DNA from: Pseudogemmatithrix spongiicola
Lineage (GTDB): Bacteria > Gemmatimonadota > Gemmatimonadetes > Gemmatimonadales > Gemmatimonadaceae
NCBI RefSeq assembly: GCF_030623445.1
Contig: NZ_CP130613.1
Span: 1,922,001 to 1,986,000, forward strand
DNA: 64,000 bases
Reading direction: 5' to 3'
Below the pieces are notes generated by a model. It was not told where the DNA came from, ran no database searches, and worked only from the letters and a program-made list of their open reading frames with translations. A program made the position numbers and the translations under genes. Of this stretch, positions 36,298-44,897 are shown one piece after another; the first letter of the stretch is position 1, and each line of letters opens with the position of its first letter.

Positions 36298-37647
36298 GCG
36301 TGCGAAAAGGTCTGCTCCTTCCTGCTCCAGGAACTTGGTATGCACATCCCCTTCCACAAACTTCGGATGGCTCATCAGGGTCGACAAAAAGGGAATCGTA
36401 GTAGTGACACCTTCGACGATAAACGTGTCGAGCGCCAGCCGCATCTTGGCCAACGCCTCCTCACGATCACGCCCATGCACGATGAGCTTGGCGATCATCG
36501 AGTCATAGAACGGCGGCACCGTGTACCCGGCATAGACGTGCGTATCGACGCGCACGCCGTTGCCGCCTGGCATGTGGAAGGTCTCCACCTTGCCGGGGCT
36601 GGGCTGGAAGTTGCGCTGCGGATCCTCGGCGTTCACACGGCACTCGATGACGTGGCCGCGCAGTTCGGGCGTCTCCATCACCGACAGCGGCAGGCCCGCG
36701 GCGACGCGGATCTGTTCCTTCACGAGGTCCACGCCGGTGAGCATTTCCGTCACCGGATGCTCCACCTGGATGCGCGTGTTCATCTCCATGAAGTAGAACG
36801 AGCCGTCCTGGTCGAGCAACATCTCCACGGTGCCGGCGCCGACGTAATCGATGGCCTTGGCGCCCTTCACGGCGGCGTCGCCCATCGCCTTGCGCAGCGC
36901 CGGCGTCATCACCGGGCAGGGCGCTTCTTCGACAAGCTTCTGGTGCCGACGCTGCACGGAGCAGTCGCGCTCGCCGAGGTGGATGACGTTGCCGTGCTTG
37001 TCGCCGAAGACCTGGAACTCGACGTGGCGCGGGCGCTGCAGATACTTCTCGACGTACACGCTGCCGTTGCCGAAGGCCCCGAGCGCTTCAGAGCGGGCGA
37101 GCTGGAAGCTGCGCGCAAAGTCGTCGGCATCCTTGGCGACGCGCATGCCCTTGCCGCCGCCACCGGCAGCCGCCTTGATGATCACCGGGAAGCCCATCTT
37201 CTCGGCGATCGCCAGTGCTTCGTCGACGTCTTCCACCGGGCCCGGCGAGCCGGGCACGACGGGCACGTTGTTGGCGATCATCGCGGCACGTGCGGCCGCC
37301 TTGTCGCCCATGGTGCGGATCTGCGTGGGCGTGGGGCCGATGAAGGTGATGTTGCTCGCCGCGCAGGTCTCGGCGAACTCGGCGTTCTCCGCCAAGAAGC
37401 CGTAGCCCGGGTGGATCGCGTCGGCGCCGGTGATCTCGGCGGCGGCGATCAAGCGTGGGATGCGGAGGTACGATTCGCGGGAGTTGGCAGGACCGATGCA
37501 GACGTCGTCGTCGGCGAAGCGCACGTGCAGCGATTCGCGGTCGGCTTCCGAATACACGGCCACCGTCTCGATGCCGAGTTCGCGGCAGGCGCGGATGATG
37601 CGCAGCGCAATCTCGCCGCGGTTGGCGATGAGGACTCGCTTGAACAT
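36295..37647 (-). CDS. accC: Acetyl-CoA carboxylase, biotin carboxylase subunit
   Basis: Carboxylates the biotin of AccB using ATP and bicarbonate, the first half-reaction of fatty-acid synthesis. 450 residues: N-terminal [31 protein letters not shown], the ATP-grasp glycine-rich loop [14 protein letters not shown] (near residue 160), [14 protein letters not shown], and the catalytic [15 protein letters not shown] (near residue 290). C-terminal domain complete. It lies 8 bases after the pilT gene and in the same direction as accB, so accB, pilT and accC form one transcription unit. The stop codon abuts repeat copy E. Confidence 0.97.
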   Translation of the reverse strand: MFKRVLIANRGEIALRIIRACRELGIETVAVYSEADRESLHVRFADDDVCIGPANSRESYLRIPRLIAAAEITGADAIHPGYGFLAENAEFAETCAASNITFIGPTPTQIRTMGDKAAARAAMIANNVPVVPGSPGPVEDVDEALAIAEKMGFPVIIKAAAGGGGKGMRVAKDADDFARSFQLARSEALGAFGNGSVYVEKYLQRPRHVEFQVFGDKHGNVIHLGERDCSVQRRHQKLVEEAPCPVMTPALRKAMGDAAVKGAKAIDYVGAGTVEMLLDQDGSFYFMEMNTRIQVEHPVTEMLTGVDLVKEQIRVAAGLPLSVMETPELRGHVIECRVNAEDPQRNFQPSPGKVETFHMPGGNGVRVDTHVYAGYTVPPFYDSMIAKLIVHGRDREEALAKMRLALDTFIVEGVTTTIPFLSTLMSHPKFVEGDVHTKFLEQEGADLFAR

Positions 37648-37655
37648 ATGTCGGG

Positions 37656-38831
37656 TTACCGCGCGTCTTGGCTGAGGCCGCTGAAGCCAGCGTCAGAGGT
37701 TCCGGCGATGCCCTGCGTGCGCAGCGCGAACTCGGCCGGACTCGTCGATGCCGCCACGGCGGCTTCGTACGAGATGACGCCCTTCTGGTACCAGTTCATC
37801 AAGGATTGGTCGAACGACTGCATCCCGTACTGGACCGTACCTTCGCGGATGAGGTCGGGAATGTTGAGCGACTTGGAAGCGTCGCGGATGTTGTCCTGCA
37901 CGGCCGCCGAGTTCACGAGGATCTCGCAGGCCGGAATGCGCCCGGGACGGTCGATGCGCGGCACGAGGCGCAGCGAAACCACGGCTTGGAGGGCGCTGGA
38001 CAGCTGGAAGCGGATGTCCGCCTGTTCATTCGGCGGATAGAACGAGAGCACGCGGTTGATGGTCTGTGCGGCATCCATCGTGTGCAGCGTGGAGAAGACC
38101 ATGTGGCCCGTGTCTGCGGCCTTGAGCGCGATCTCCAGCGTCTCGAGGTCGCGGATTTCGCCGATCATGATGATGTCGGGGTCCTGGCGCAGCACGCGAC
38201 GCAGCGCCTGCGAGAACGACACAGTGTCCGTGCCGACTTCGCGCTGGTTGATGTGGCAGTTGATGTCGCGGTGCAGGAACTCGATCGGGTCTTCGATCGT
38301 GATGATGTTCGCGTGCTTGTGCTCGTTGACGTAGTGGATCATCGACGCCAACGCCGTGGACTTGCCGGATCCCGTGATGCCGGTGACGAGCACGAGGCCG
38401 CGATTCTTCATCGCGATGTCCTTGAGCACCGGCGGCAGGTTCAGCTCTTCCATCGTCATCGCCTGGAACGCGATGGCGCGGAAGGCGTAGGCGAGCGAGC
38501 CGCGCTGCTGGTACACGTTCACGCGGAAACGCCCGATGCCCGGCACGCCGATGGCGAAGTCGGCGTCCTTGGTCTCGTCGAATTCCTTGCGCTGCTTCGG
38601 CGGGATGATCTGCTCACCGACGGAGCGGAGGTCTTCCGGCTTCAGCGGCGGCAGCTCCATCGGCACCAGCTCGCCGTTGAGGCGCATCGTCGGCGGCCGG
38701 CCGATCTTGAGGTGCAAGTCCGAGCCGCCCTGCTGGACCATGGTCTGCAGGACGAGCTTGAAGTTGTAAGGCGCGGCGGCTGGGGCTGCAGCCGGCGCCG
38801 CAGCCGGGCTAGGCGGCTGCGGATTAGCCAT
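37656..38831 (-). CDS. pilT: Type IV pilus retraction ATPase PilT
   Basis: A hexameric ATPase that powers pilus retraction and twitching. With the start ATG at 38831 (MANPQPPSP) it has 391 residues. After a Pro/Ala leader come the PAS-like N-terminal domain ([19 protein letters not shown]), Walker [10 protein letters not shown], the Asp box [12 protein letters not shown], Walker [14 protein letters not shown] and the His box [18 protein letters not shown]; the AIRNLIRE-type motif near the end reads [17 protein letters not shown]. It overlaps accB by 8 bases. No other pilus gene is nearby, so the motor is separated from the assembly genes. Confidence 0.93.
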   Translation of the reverse strand: MANPQPPSPAAAPAAAPAAAPYNFKLVLQTMVQQGGSDLHLKIGRPPTMRLNGELVPMELPPLKPEDLRSVGEQIIPPKQRKEFDETKDADFAIGVPGIGRFRVNVYQQRGSLAYAFRAIAFQAMTMEELNLPPVLKDIAMKNRGLVLVTGITGSGKSTALASMIHYVNEHKHANIITIEDPIEFLHRDINCHINQREVGTDTVSFSQALRRVLRQDPDIIMIGEIRDLETLEIALKAADTGHMVFSTLHTMDAAQTINRVLSFYPPNEQADIRFQLSSALQAVVSLRLVPRIDRPGRIPACEILVNSAAVQDNIRDASKSLNIPDLIREGTVQYGMQSFDQSLMNWYQKGVISYEAAVAASTSPAEFALRTQGIAGTSDAGFSGLSQDAR

Positions 38832-39309
38832 TGGGATCGACGCGGAAGAGGACCTGGCCGTATTCGACCGGCTGCGCATCCGTCGCGAGGATCTCGACGA
38901 CCTTGCCCGCGACTTCGGACTCGATCTCGTTCATGATCTTCATCGCTTCGATGATGCAGAGCACCTGGCCCTTCTTCACCGTCTGGCCGACCGAGACATA
39001 CGGCTTGGCGCCGGGTTCCGGCGCACCGTAGAACGTGCCGACCATCGGCGACTTCACGTCCTGACCCTTGCTGGCCGGGGCCGCCGCAGCAGCCGGAGCC
39101 GCCGCCGGTGCGGCCGCCGCCACAGGAGCGGCAGGCGCGGGCGCGGGCGCCGGGGCCGCCGCCGGCGCGGCGTACTGCACCGTGCCGCGCGCGACCGGCG
39201 TCTTCTGCAGGCGGATGCGCATGCCCTTATCCGACGAGATCTCCATCGAATCCACCGTGGATTCATCGAGCATCTCGAGAAGCTTCTTGACGTAGCGGAG
39301 GTCAATCAT
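38824..39309 (-). CDS. accB: Acetyl-CoA carboxylase, biotin carboxyl carrier protein
   Basis: Carries the carboxybiotin between AccC and the carboxyltransferase. 161 residues: an N-terminal dimer segment (LRYVKKLLEMLDESTVDSMEI), a long Ala/Pro swinging linker (residues 47-80), and the biotinyl domain with EAMKIMNEI, Lys124 being the biotinylation site. The linker is unusually pure Ala-Pro, as GC-rich species often have. It is first in the accB-pilT-accC unit, with 98 bases to the upstream peptidase gene. Confidence 0.96.
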   Translation of the reverse strand: MIDLRYVKKLLEMLDESTVDSMEISSDKGMRIRLQKTPVARGTVQYAAPAAAPAPAPAPAAPVAAAAPAAAPAAAAAPASKGQDVKSPMVGTFYGAPEPGAKPYVSVGQTVKKGQVLCIIEAMKIMNEIESEVAGKVVEILATDAQPVEYGQVLFRVDPNG

Positions 39310-39407
39310 TGAACGGCAGATGTGAGATGGAAGATGTGAGATGTAAGGGACGACAACGGCACCTTCGTGCGCGCCGCCGCTTACAGCTGATTCTCAACTC
39401 TTGGGCG

Positions 39408-40508
39408 CTATCCGACTTGCAACAGCGTGCGCTCGAACGTCGTGAGTCGCTCCGGACCGTCGGTCGTGAGCACCACGTCGTCCTCGATGCGGACGCCACC
39501 CCAGCCTTCGAGATAGATCCCCGGTTCGATCGTGACGACCGCGCCAGGGGCCAACGGGGCCTCGGCCGTCTTCGCCAACCGGGGAGCTTCGTGGATCTCC
39601 AGACCGATCCCGTGCCCCGTCGAGTGACCAAAGGCGGCGCCGAAGCCGCGGCGCTCAATGTAGTCTCTCGCGAGGGCGTCGGCATCCCTTCCGCGCATTC
39701 CCGCCCGAACAGCGGCCGAAGCGCTCCCGTTTGCCTCCCGAACCACATCGTGGATCTCCTGCTGCCGCGCGTCCGGCGCGCGCCCCACGATGAACGTGCG
39801 CGTGATGTCGCTCACGTAGCCGCCGCTGGTCGCGCCGAAGTCGAAGAGCAGGAGGTCGCCCTTCTCGATGACCTGGGCCGACGCGCGGGCATGCGGGAGC
39901 GCGGAGCGCGGGCCCGCCGCGACGATCGTCTCGAAGGCCGTCCGCTCGCTGCCGGCGAGCCGCATCTCGTACTCGAGTAGGCCGGCGACCGCGAGCTCGG
40001 TCATGCCGGCGCGCAGCTGCGGCAAGGTGCGCGCGAGCGCGTGTTCGGCGATCTGCACCGCGGCGCGGATGTGCGCGAGCTCGCTGGCGTCCTTCGACTC
40101 GCGCAGCACCTCCACGAGGTTGAGCGCGGGCCGCCACTTCCAGCCCGCGCCTTCCCCGCCCTCTGCCACGAAGCGCGCCGCATCCTGATGCGTCACGTGC
40201 GCGCTCTCGAAGGCGAGCACCTCGATCCGCGGCAGCAGCTTCAGCTCCTTCCACAGCCGCGTCCACAGCGACATCTGCTCGATGGCGACCCGCACCTCGG
40301 CGGCCACCTCGTGCTTCACCTGCGTCGCGTAGCGGAAATCCGTGAGCAGCAGCGCGTCATCGGCCGTGACCAGCACCAGCCCGTTCGAACCCGTGAAGCC
40401 GGTGAGGTAGCGCACGTTCGGCAGGGCGCTGACGAGCAGCGCATCGAGCTGACTCTGGGCCAGCGATGCGCGCAACCGCGCGAGACGCTCGGCGTAGGGG
40501 ACGGACAT
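39408..40508 (-). CDS. Xaa-Pro aminopeptidase (M24 family)
   Basis: A 366-residue metallopeptidase that removes N-terminal residues before proline. I start it at the ATG at 40508 (SVPYAERLARLRASL). The creatinase N-domain includes VRYLTGFTGSNGL. The catalytic domain has the metal ligands in LLFDFGATSGGYVSDITRTF (two Asp), AFGHSTGHGIGLEIHE (His), TIEPGIYLEGWGGVRIEDDV (two Glu) and the usual M24 order. It overlaps the HepT-like gene by a single base. It may form a unit with the MntA/HepT genes but is functionally unrelated. Confidence 0.93.
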   Translation of the reverse strand: MSVPYAERLARLRASLAQSQLDALLVSALPNVRYLTGFTGSNGLVLVTADDALLLTDFRYATQVKHEVAAEVRVAIEQMSLWTRLWKELKLLPRIEVLAFESAHVTHQDAARFVAEGGEGAGWKWRPALNLVEVLRESKDASELAHIRAAVQIAEHALARTLPQLRAGMTELAVAGLLEYEMRLAGSERTAFETIVAAGPRSALPHARASAQVIEKGDLLLFDFGATSGGYVSDITRTFIVGRAPDARQQEIHDVVREANGSASAAVRAGMRGRDADALARDYIERRGFGAAFGHSTGHGIGLEIHEAPRLAKTAEAPLAPGAVVTIEPGIYLEGWGGVRIEDDVVLTTDGPERLTTFERTLLQVG

Positions 40509-40864
40509 CAGTCGTCCGACGCCAAGATTCGGCGGAGTTCCACGAGGAGCACCGGATTCTTGTGCTGCAGGACGTCCCACACGATATCGAGATCCACACC
40601 GAAGTAGTCGTGGATGAGACGGTCGCGCATCCCAGCCATGGCGCGCCACTCCACTGACGGATGCTCCTCACGGAGACTCATCGGCACCTTCTTCGTCGCC
40701 TCGCCGATCACCGCCAAGCTGCGAACCACCGCGCGCTGGAGTGTCGGGTCCTCGTCGAGCGTCGCGCGCGTCAGGCGTGGCTGAAGACTCGAGAGATACT
40801 CAACCTCGGCCAGGATGTGCCGCAGGAACTCACGCGGCTCGTACGACATCCACGGCGTCCGCAA
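40508..40864 (-). CDS. hepT: HepT-like toxin (DUF86, HEPN ribonuclease)
   Basis: A 118-residue (or 113 if starting at the ATG at 40849) all-helical HEPN protein. The catalytic RX4-6HxY motif is intact: RDRLIHDYF near residue 80. The segment [25 protein letters not shown] is standard for DUF86. HepT is an RNase that is silenced by oligo-AMPylation of its Tyr by the partner MntA nucleotidyltransferase. The partner gene lies directly upstream and overlaps by 20-35 bases, so the pair is complete. Confidence 0.9.
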   Translation of the reverse strand: MRTPWMSYEPREFLRHILAEVEYLSSLQPRLTRATLDEDPTLQRAVVRSLAVIGEATKKVPMSLREEHPSVEWRAMAGMRDRLIHDYFGVDLDIVWDVLQHKNPVLLVELRRILASDD

Positions 40865-41147
40865 GTACGTGCGGTCGGAGGTAGGGGGATAATGACTCCA
40901 GCGTCACGAGCTCCACCGGATGGCCGAGCACACGCTCCAACAGCTCCGCGAGCGCCATCAAGTGATCAAGGGACTTCTCTCCCGGCGCGAACTCGACGAG
41001 CAGGTCCACGTCACTGTCGGGCGTTGCCGCGTCCCTCCGAACCGAACCGAACAGCGCTAGACGCTGGACCCCGAACCCGCGAATGGCGGCCTCGACATCG
41101 GCGATTCGCGACTGCACGTCGCGGCGGGTCAGAGTACGGGTGGGCAT
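40830..41147 (-). CDS. mntA: MntA-type minimal nucleotidyltransferase (antitoxin to HepT)
   Basis: A 105-residue nucleotidyltransferase with the GSX10DXD motif: [22 protein letters not shown] at about residues 32-54. It should AMPylate the Tyr of HepT and so neutralise it. The third catalytic Asp expected about 35 residues later is not obvious: the segment there reads [14 protein letters not shown], with Glu rather than Asp in the D/E strand. It starts at the ATG at 41147, 9 bases downstream of the hflX stop, and overlaps hepT. Confidence 0.88.
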   Translation of the reverse strand: MPTRTLTRRDVQSRIADVEAAIRGFGVQRLALFGSVRRDAATPDSDVDLLVEFAPGEKSLDHLMALAELLERVLGHPVELVTLESLSPYLRPHVLADAVDVVRAA

Positions 41148-41156
41148 GATTGAAAT

Positions 41157-42467
41157 CTACCTCCGCACAGCCCCGTCGCGCTCCAAGCGCGCCAGCGCCG
41201 CCGGCTCGAAGCGGCCCGTGATGCGCATGACGCCCTCCTCCTCGTCCGCCTCGCTGGAGAGCACCTCCCCCATGCGATGCACCTCGGCGAGCAGCTTGCC
41301 GTGCGTCATCGGGATCATGAGTGCGACTTCCGGCCGCCGGGCACGCAGGGCGTCCCGCAGAACCGTGCGCATGGGCTCGAGGCCCGCGGCGCCGCGTTCC
41401 TCCTCCCGCGCCGAGACGAAAATGCTTCCGGGCGCGAGGTTCTCGATGCGCGCGCGCAGGGCCTCGCGCTGCTCGAGCGGCAAGGCGTCCATCTTGTTGA
41501 ACACGTAGCGCGTCGGCGTCTCGGCCACGCCGAGGTCGGCGAGCACCTCGTCCACGACCAGGCGCTGCTCCTCCCACGAGGGGTGGGACGCGTCGATGAC
41601 GTGGAACAGGAGGTCGGCCTCGCGCACTTCCTCGAGCGTGGCGCGGAAGCTGGCGACGAGGTGGTGCGGCAGTTTGCGGATGAAGCCGACCGTATCCGTG
41701 AGCAGCACGGACTGGTGCTCGCCGAGGTCGACTTCGCGCGTGAGCGGATCGAGCGTGGCGAAGAGGCGGTCCTCGACGAAGACCTCGCTGGACCGCGAGA
41801 TCGCGCGCAGGATCGAGCTCTTGCCGGCGTTGGTATAGCCGACGAGCGCCGCCTTGAAGGCGCCGGTGCGTCCCCCGCGCTGCACCTCGCGCGACTTCGC
41901 GACGTCGGCGAGCCGCTCCTTCAACAGGCGGATGCGGTGGCCGACCAGCCGGCGGTCCGTCTCGAGCTGCGTTTCGCCCGGGCCGCGCACGCCGATGCCG
42001 CCGCGGAACTTCTCGAGGTGGGTCCACATGCGCACGAGGCGCGGCAGCGAGTACTCCAGCTGCGCCAACTCGACCTGCATGCGGGCTTCCGCCGAGCGCG
42101 CGCGCACGGCGAAGATGTCGAGAATCAGCTCCGCGCGGTCGATGGTGCGCTTGCCGAGCTCGCCTTCGAGGTTCTTGCCCTGCGCCGGCGACAGCTCATC
42201 GTCGAAGATGATGAGCGTCGCTTCCTTCTCCGTGATGAGCTGCTTGAGCTCCTCGACCTTGCCGCGCCCGATGTACGTCGAGGGATCGGGCCGGTCGAGC
42301 TGCTGCGTGAGCGTGCCGACGACCACGGCCCCCGCCGTGTCGGCGAGGCGCGCGAGTTCGTCGAGGTGCTCCTGCACGTGGTGCCGCGCATTGCTGCGCT
42401 TGACCGGCGCGCCGACGAGAATGGCGCGTTCCTGCGGTGGGGCGAGATCGATGAGCGAACGGCTCAC
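41157..42467 (-). CDS. hflX: Ribosome-associated GTPase HflX
   Basis: Splits stalled or hibernating 70S ribosomes under stress. 436 residues: the N-terminal HflX domain with TQQLDRPDPSTYIGRGKVEEL and IIFDDELSPAQGKNLE, the coiled-coil helices, the glycine-rich GGIGVRGPGETQLETDRR, and the G domain with G1 GYTNAGKSS, G3 DTVGFIRKLP and G4 NKMD. The start ATG at 42467 overlaps the upstream gene stop (ATGA). The MntA/HepT pair follows 9 bases after its stop. Confidence 0.95.
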   Translation of the reverse strand: MSRSLIDLAPPQERAILVGAPVKRSNARHHVQEHLDELARLADTAGAVVVGTLTQQLDRPDPSTYIGRGKVEELKQLITEKEATLIIFDDELSPAQGKNLEGELGKRTIDRAELILDIFAVRARSAEARMQVELAQLEYSLPRLVRMWTHLEKFRGGIGVRGPGETQLETDRRLVGHRIRLLKERLADVAKSREVQRGGRTGAFKAALVGYTNAGKSSILRAISRSSEVFVEDRLFATLDPLTREVDLGEHQSVLLTDTVGFIRKLPHHLVASFRATLEEVREADLLFHVIDASHPSWEEQRLVVDEVLADLGVAETPTRYVFNKMDALPLEQREALRARIENLAPGSIFVSAREEERGAAGLEPMRTVLRDALRARRPEVALMIPMTHGKLLAEVHRMGEVLSSEADEEEGVMRITGRFEPAALARLERDGAVRR

Positions 42468-42916
42468 GGCATTCCTTCGACGCGCCCGCGGCCCGAATAG
42501 GGGCGCGTGAGGCGTCCGACTGGTGTGACGAGCGTAAACATCCCTTCCACACGATAGTCGAGCGCGCCCCTCGCGAGGTAGTAGCGCATCGCGGTCTGCA
42601 CGGCCGTGTAGTCGAAGGACACCGGGAGCGTGAGGGAGATGACGCCCTTTTCCTCCATCGTCAGGCGCTGCGTGACCTCGCCGCTGACGATGCGCGTGCT
42701 GTCGACGAAGAAGGTGTAGCTGACCTTCTCCGCGTCGATGCGGTACTCGTTGGGGTTCTGCACGTCGAGGTGGACGTCGAGCGTGGCGCCTTGGAGGCCG
42801 AGGCTTCTCACCTTGACGTCCTTGACTGTGACGATGGGCGATTGGAAGGCGGCTTTGGCGAGGGACGCGCAGGCGGTGAGGGCGAGGAGGGTGGCGAGGG
42901 CGAAGAGTTTTCGCAT
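42464..42916 (-). CDS. LEA14-like lipoprotein (LEA type 2 domain)
   Basis: A 150-residue protein with a lipoprotein signal peptide: MRKLFALATLLALTACASL, with the lipobox Cys at residue 16. The mature part matches LEA type 2/WHy beta-sandwich proteins: TLDVHLDVQNPNEYRIDAEKVSY, then VSGEVTQRLTMEEKGVISLTLPVSFDY. Such proteins are anchored in the cell envelope and tied to desiccation or stress tolerance in plants; the bacterial role is not settled. It overlaps hflX by 4 bases. Repeat copy F begins 10 bases upstream of its start. Confidence 0.85.
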   Translation of the reverse strand: MRKLFALATLLALTACASLAKAAFQSPIVTVKDVKVRSLGLQGATLDVHLDVQNPNEYRIDAEKVSYTFFVDSTRIVSGEVTQRLTMEEKGVISLTLPVSFDYTAVQTAMRYYLARGALDYRVEGMFTLVTPVGRLTRPYSGRGRVEGMP

Positions 42917-42926
42917 GCGATTCGAA

Positions 42927-43080
42927 TGGGAGAGGGGAGAGGGATGTAGGGGCGGAGATGGAGAGAGGGGAATGGGGGAGATGGGGGGAAGAGGGGAGAG
43001 GCTGGGGAGACGTTAGACGTCTTCCCCCCTTCTCTCTGATTCCCGTCTCCCTGCCCCCGCCCGTACCTCCGTCTCCCGTC
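42927..43080. repeat. Large palindromic intergenic repeat, copy F
   Basis: It runs from TGGGAGAGGGGAGAGGGAT at 42927 to CCTCCGTCTCCCGTC at 43080. The core GGGGCGGAGATGGAGAGAGG and AATGGGGGAGATGGGGGG is conserved; the outer end differs from copies B-D and matches G and H, defining a second subtype. The last 20 or so codons of rarA (from TEVRAGAG to the stop at 43013-43015) are written inside its right arm. Confidence 0.88.
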
Positions 43081-44383
43081 GTTCAGCGAGTTCACGCCAC
43101 CACGTCATTCGCCGAGCAATATCCTTCTCGAACCCGAAGTCGGACGGCACGTAGAACGCCCGACCCGCGAGCGAATCCGGAAGGTACTCCTGCGGCACAT
43201 ACGCCTCCGGCGCATCGTGCGCGTACTGATACCCCTCCCCGTAGCCGAGGTCCTTCATCAGCGCCGTGGGTGCGTTGCGGATGTGTAGCGGGACGCCGGC
43301 GGCGGGGGTTTCCTGCGCGGCGGCGAGGGCGGCTTTCCAGGCGACGTAGATGCGATTGCTCTTGGGCGCAGTCGCGCAGTACACGGCCGCCTCGGCGAGG
43401 GCGAGTTCGCCCTCGGGAGACCCGAGGAAGTGATACGCGTCGCGCGCGGCGATGGCGAGCTGCAGGGCGCGCGGGTCCGCGAGGCCGATGTCTTCCGCGG
43501 CGAAGCGCACGGTGCGGCGGGCGATGTAGAGTGGGTCTTCCCCGCCCTCGATCATGCGGGCCAGCCAATACAGTGCGCCCTGCGGATCGCTGCCGCGCAT
43601 CGCCTTGTGATACGCGCTGATCAGATTGAAATGCTGCTCACCCGACTTGTCGTAGCTCGGCATCCGCGTCTGCAGTGCCTGCGCCACGAGCGCGACCGTC
43701 AGCTCCTGCGTGTTGGCCGCGGCGGCGAGGACGGTGCAGGCCTCGAGCACCGTGAGGGCGCGCCGCGCATCGCCGTCGGATTCTGTCACCAGCAACTTGC
43801 GCGCGTCCGGCATCAACGTGAGCTGCTGCGCGCCAAGGCCGCGCTCGCGGTCGACGAGCGCGCGGTCGACGAGCGCGCCCAAGGCGTCGGTGTCGAGCGG
43901 CTGCAGCACGAAGACGCGCAGGCGGGAGAGCAACGCGCCGTTCAGTTCGAAGCTCGGATTCTCCGTCGTCGCGCCGATCAACGTGAGCAAGCCGCTTTCC
44001 ACGTGCGGCAACAGCGCATCCTGCTGCCCCCGATTGAAGCGATGGATCTCGTCCACGAACAGCACGGTGCGCATGCCGAGCACGCGGCGCTTCTCCGCCT
44101 CGGCGACGATCTCGCGCAGGCGCGGCACGCCGTCGGTGACGGCGCTGAACGGCACGAACTCCGCCTTGACGTGGCGCGCGACGAGGCGGGCGATGGTCGT
44201 CTTGCCCGTGCCCGGTGGTCCCCAGAGGAGAATCGACCCCGTCTCGCCGCGCTCGATGGCCACGCGCAGCGGCATCTGCGGGCCGAGCAGGTGCGTCTGC
44301 CCCGCGACTTCGTCGAGCGAGCGCGGGCGCAGGCGCGCCGCGAGGGGCGCGCTCTGCGGCGAGGCGAAGAGGGAATCCTGCAC
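43013..44383 (-). CDS. rarA: Replication-associated recombination protein A (MgsA/WRNIP1 family AAA+ ATPase)
   Basis: Acts at stalled replication forks. 456 residues: PLAARLRPRSLDEVAGQTHLLG at the N-terminus, Walker A LLWGPPGTGKTTIA, Walker B TVLFVDEIHRFNRGQQDALL, sensor 1 LIGATTENPSFE, and the tetramer domain with ISAYHKAMRGSDPQGALYWLARM and PRALQLAIAARDAYHFLG. The usual C-terminus (FYVPSDFGFEKDI...) is followed by an extra basic tail (EVRAGAGRRESERRGEDV) encoded by repeat copy F, so the natural stop has been replaced by one from the repeat. Confidence 0.95.
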   Translation of the reverse strand: MQDSLFASPQSAPLAARLRPRSLDEVAGQTHLLGPQMPLRVAIERGETGSILLWGPPGTGKTTIARLVARHVKAEFVPFSAVTDGVPRLREIVAEAEKRRVLGMRTVLFVDEIHRFNRGQQDALLPHVESGLLTLIGATTENPSFELNGALLSRLRVFVLQPLDTDALGALVDRALVDRERGLGAQQLTLMPDARKLLVTESDGDARRALTVLEACTVLAAAANTQELTVALVAQALQTRMPSYDKSGEQHFNLISAYHKAMRGSDPQGALYWLARMIEGGEDPLYIARRTVRFAAEDIGLADPRALQLAIAARDAYHFLGSPEGELALAEAAVYCATAPKSNRIYVAWKAALAAAQETPAAGVPLHIRNAPTALMKDLGYGEGYQYAHDAPEAYVPQEYLPDSLAGRAFYVPSDFGFEKDIARRMTWWRELAERRETEVRAGAGRRESERRGEDV

Positions 44384-44411
44384 GGGCGGACCGGGGACGC
44401 GAGGCCGACCG

Positions 44412-44897
44412 TCAGCCTTCGATGGCGTCCCCGAGCTCCTCGACCCGCGCGCCCGAACTGCGGCGCACGTGGATCGCCTTCACGAGGCCGCGGAGCGCGA
44501 GCTCGTAGCCATCGGCACCGAAGCCGGCCACGATGGCGATGGCGCCTGGCGCGAGCCAGCTGTGGCGGCGCTCCGGCTCGCGCGCGTAGATGTTGCTCAG
44601 GTGCACTTCCACATACGGGAGCTGCACGCCGGCGAAGGCATCGCGCAGCGCCAGCGAGGTGTGCGTCCACGCGCCCGCATTCACCAAACAGGCATCGACC
44701 ACGCCGCGGCAGTTGTGGATGGCATCGAGCATGCGCCCTTCGTCATTGAACTGCGAGAAGAGCAGCGTGACGCCCAGCTCGGCGCCCACTTCCTCGAGCC
44801 GCGCTTCGATCTCGGCCAAGGTGGTGGTGCCGTAGATCTCCGGTTCGCGGATGCCGAGGAGATTCAGGTTCGGCCCATTGAAGACGGCAACTCTCAT
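44412..44897 (-). CDS. aroQ: 3-dehydroquinate dehydratase, type II
   Basis: Third step of the shikimate pathway. The 161-residue protein has the type II signature: VFNGPNLNLLGIREPEIYGTTTL with the catalytic Arg and Tyr, VNAGAWTHTSLALRDA, VEVHLSNIYAREPERRHSW and AGFGADGYELALRGL. The protein forms dodecamers. The segment QFNDEGRMLDAIH replaces the more common QSNHEGELID, a difference also seen in some actinobacterial enzymes. It overlaps the upstream TPR gene by 4 bases and is followed by rarA after 28 bases. Confidence 0.93.
   Translation of the reverse strand: MRVAVFNGPNLNLLGIREPEIYGTTTLAEIEARLEEVGAELGVTLLFSQFNDEGRMLDAIHNCRGVVDACLVNAGAWTHTSLALRDAFAGVQLPYVEVHLSNIYAREPERRHSWLAPGAIAIVAGFGADGYELALRGLVKAIHVRRSSGARVEELGDAIEG

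Noticed and set aside
36111-36359. N-terminal extension of comB through repeat copy E
   Set aside because: The frame stays open through the repeat to 36359, but the encoded Arg/Gly/Ser/Pro-rich stretch has no resemblance to ComB and the region is explained by the repeat and the accC end.
44412-44897. AroQ as a degenerate, inactive paralogue
   Set aside because: The QFNDEG segment differs from the common QSNHEG, but the Arg/Tyr lid, the NAGAxTHTS and EVHxSN motifs and the shikimate enzyme length are intact.
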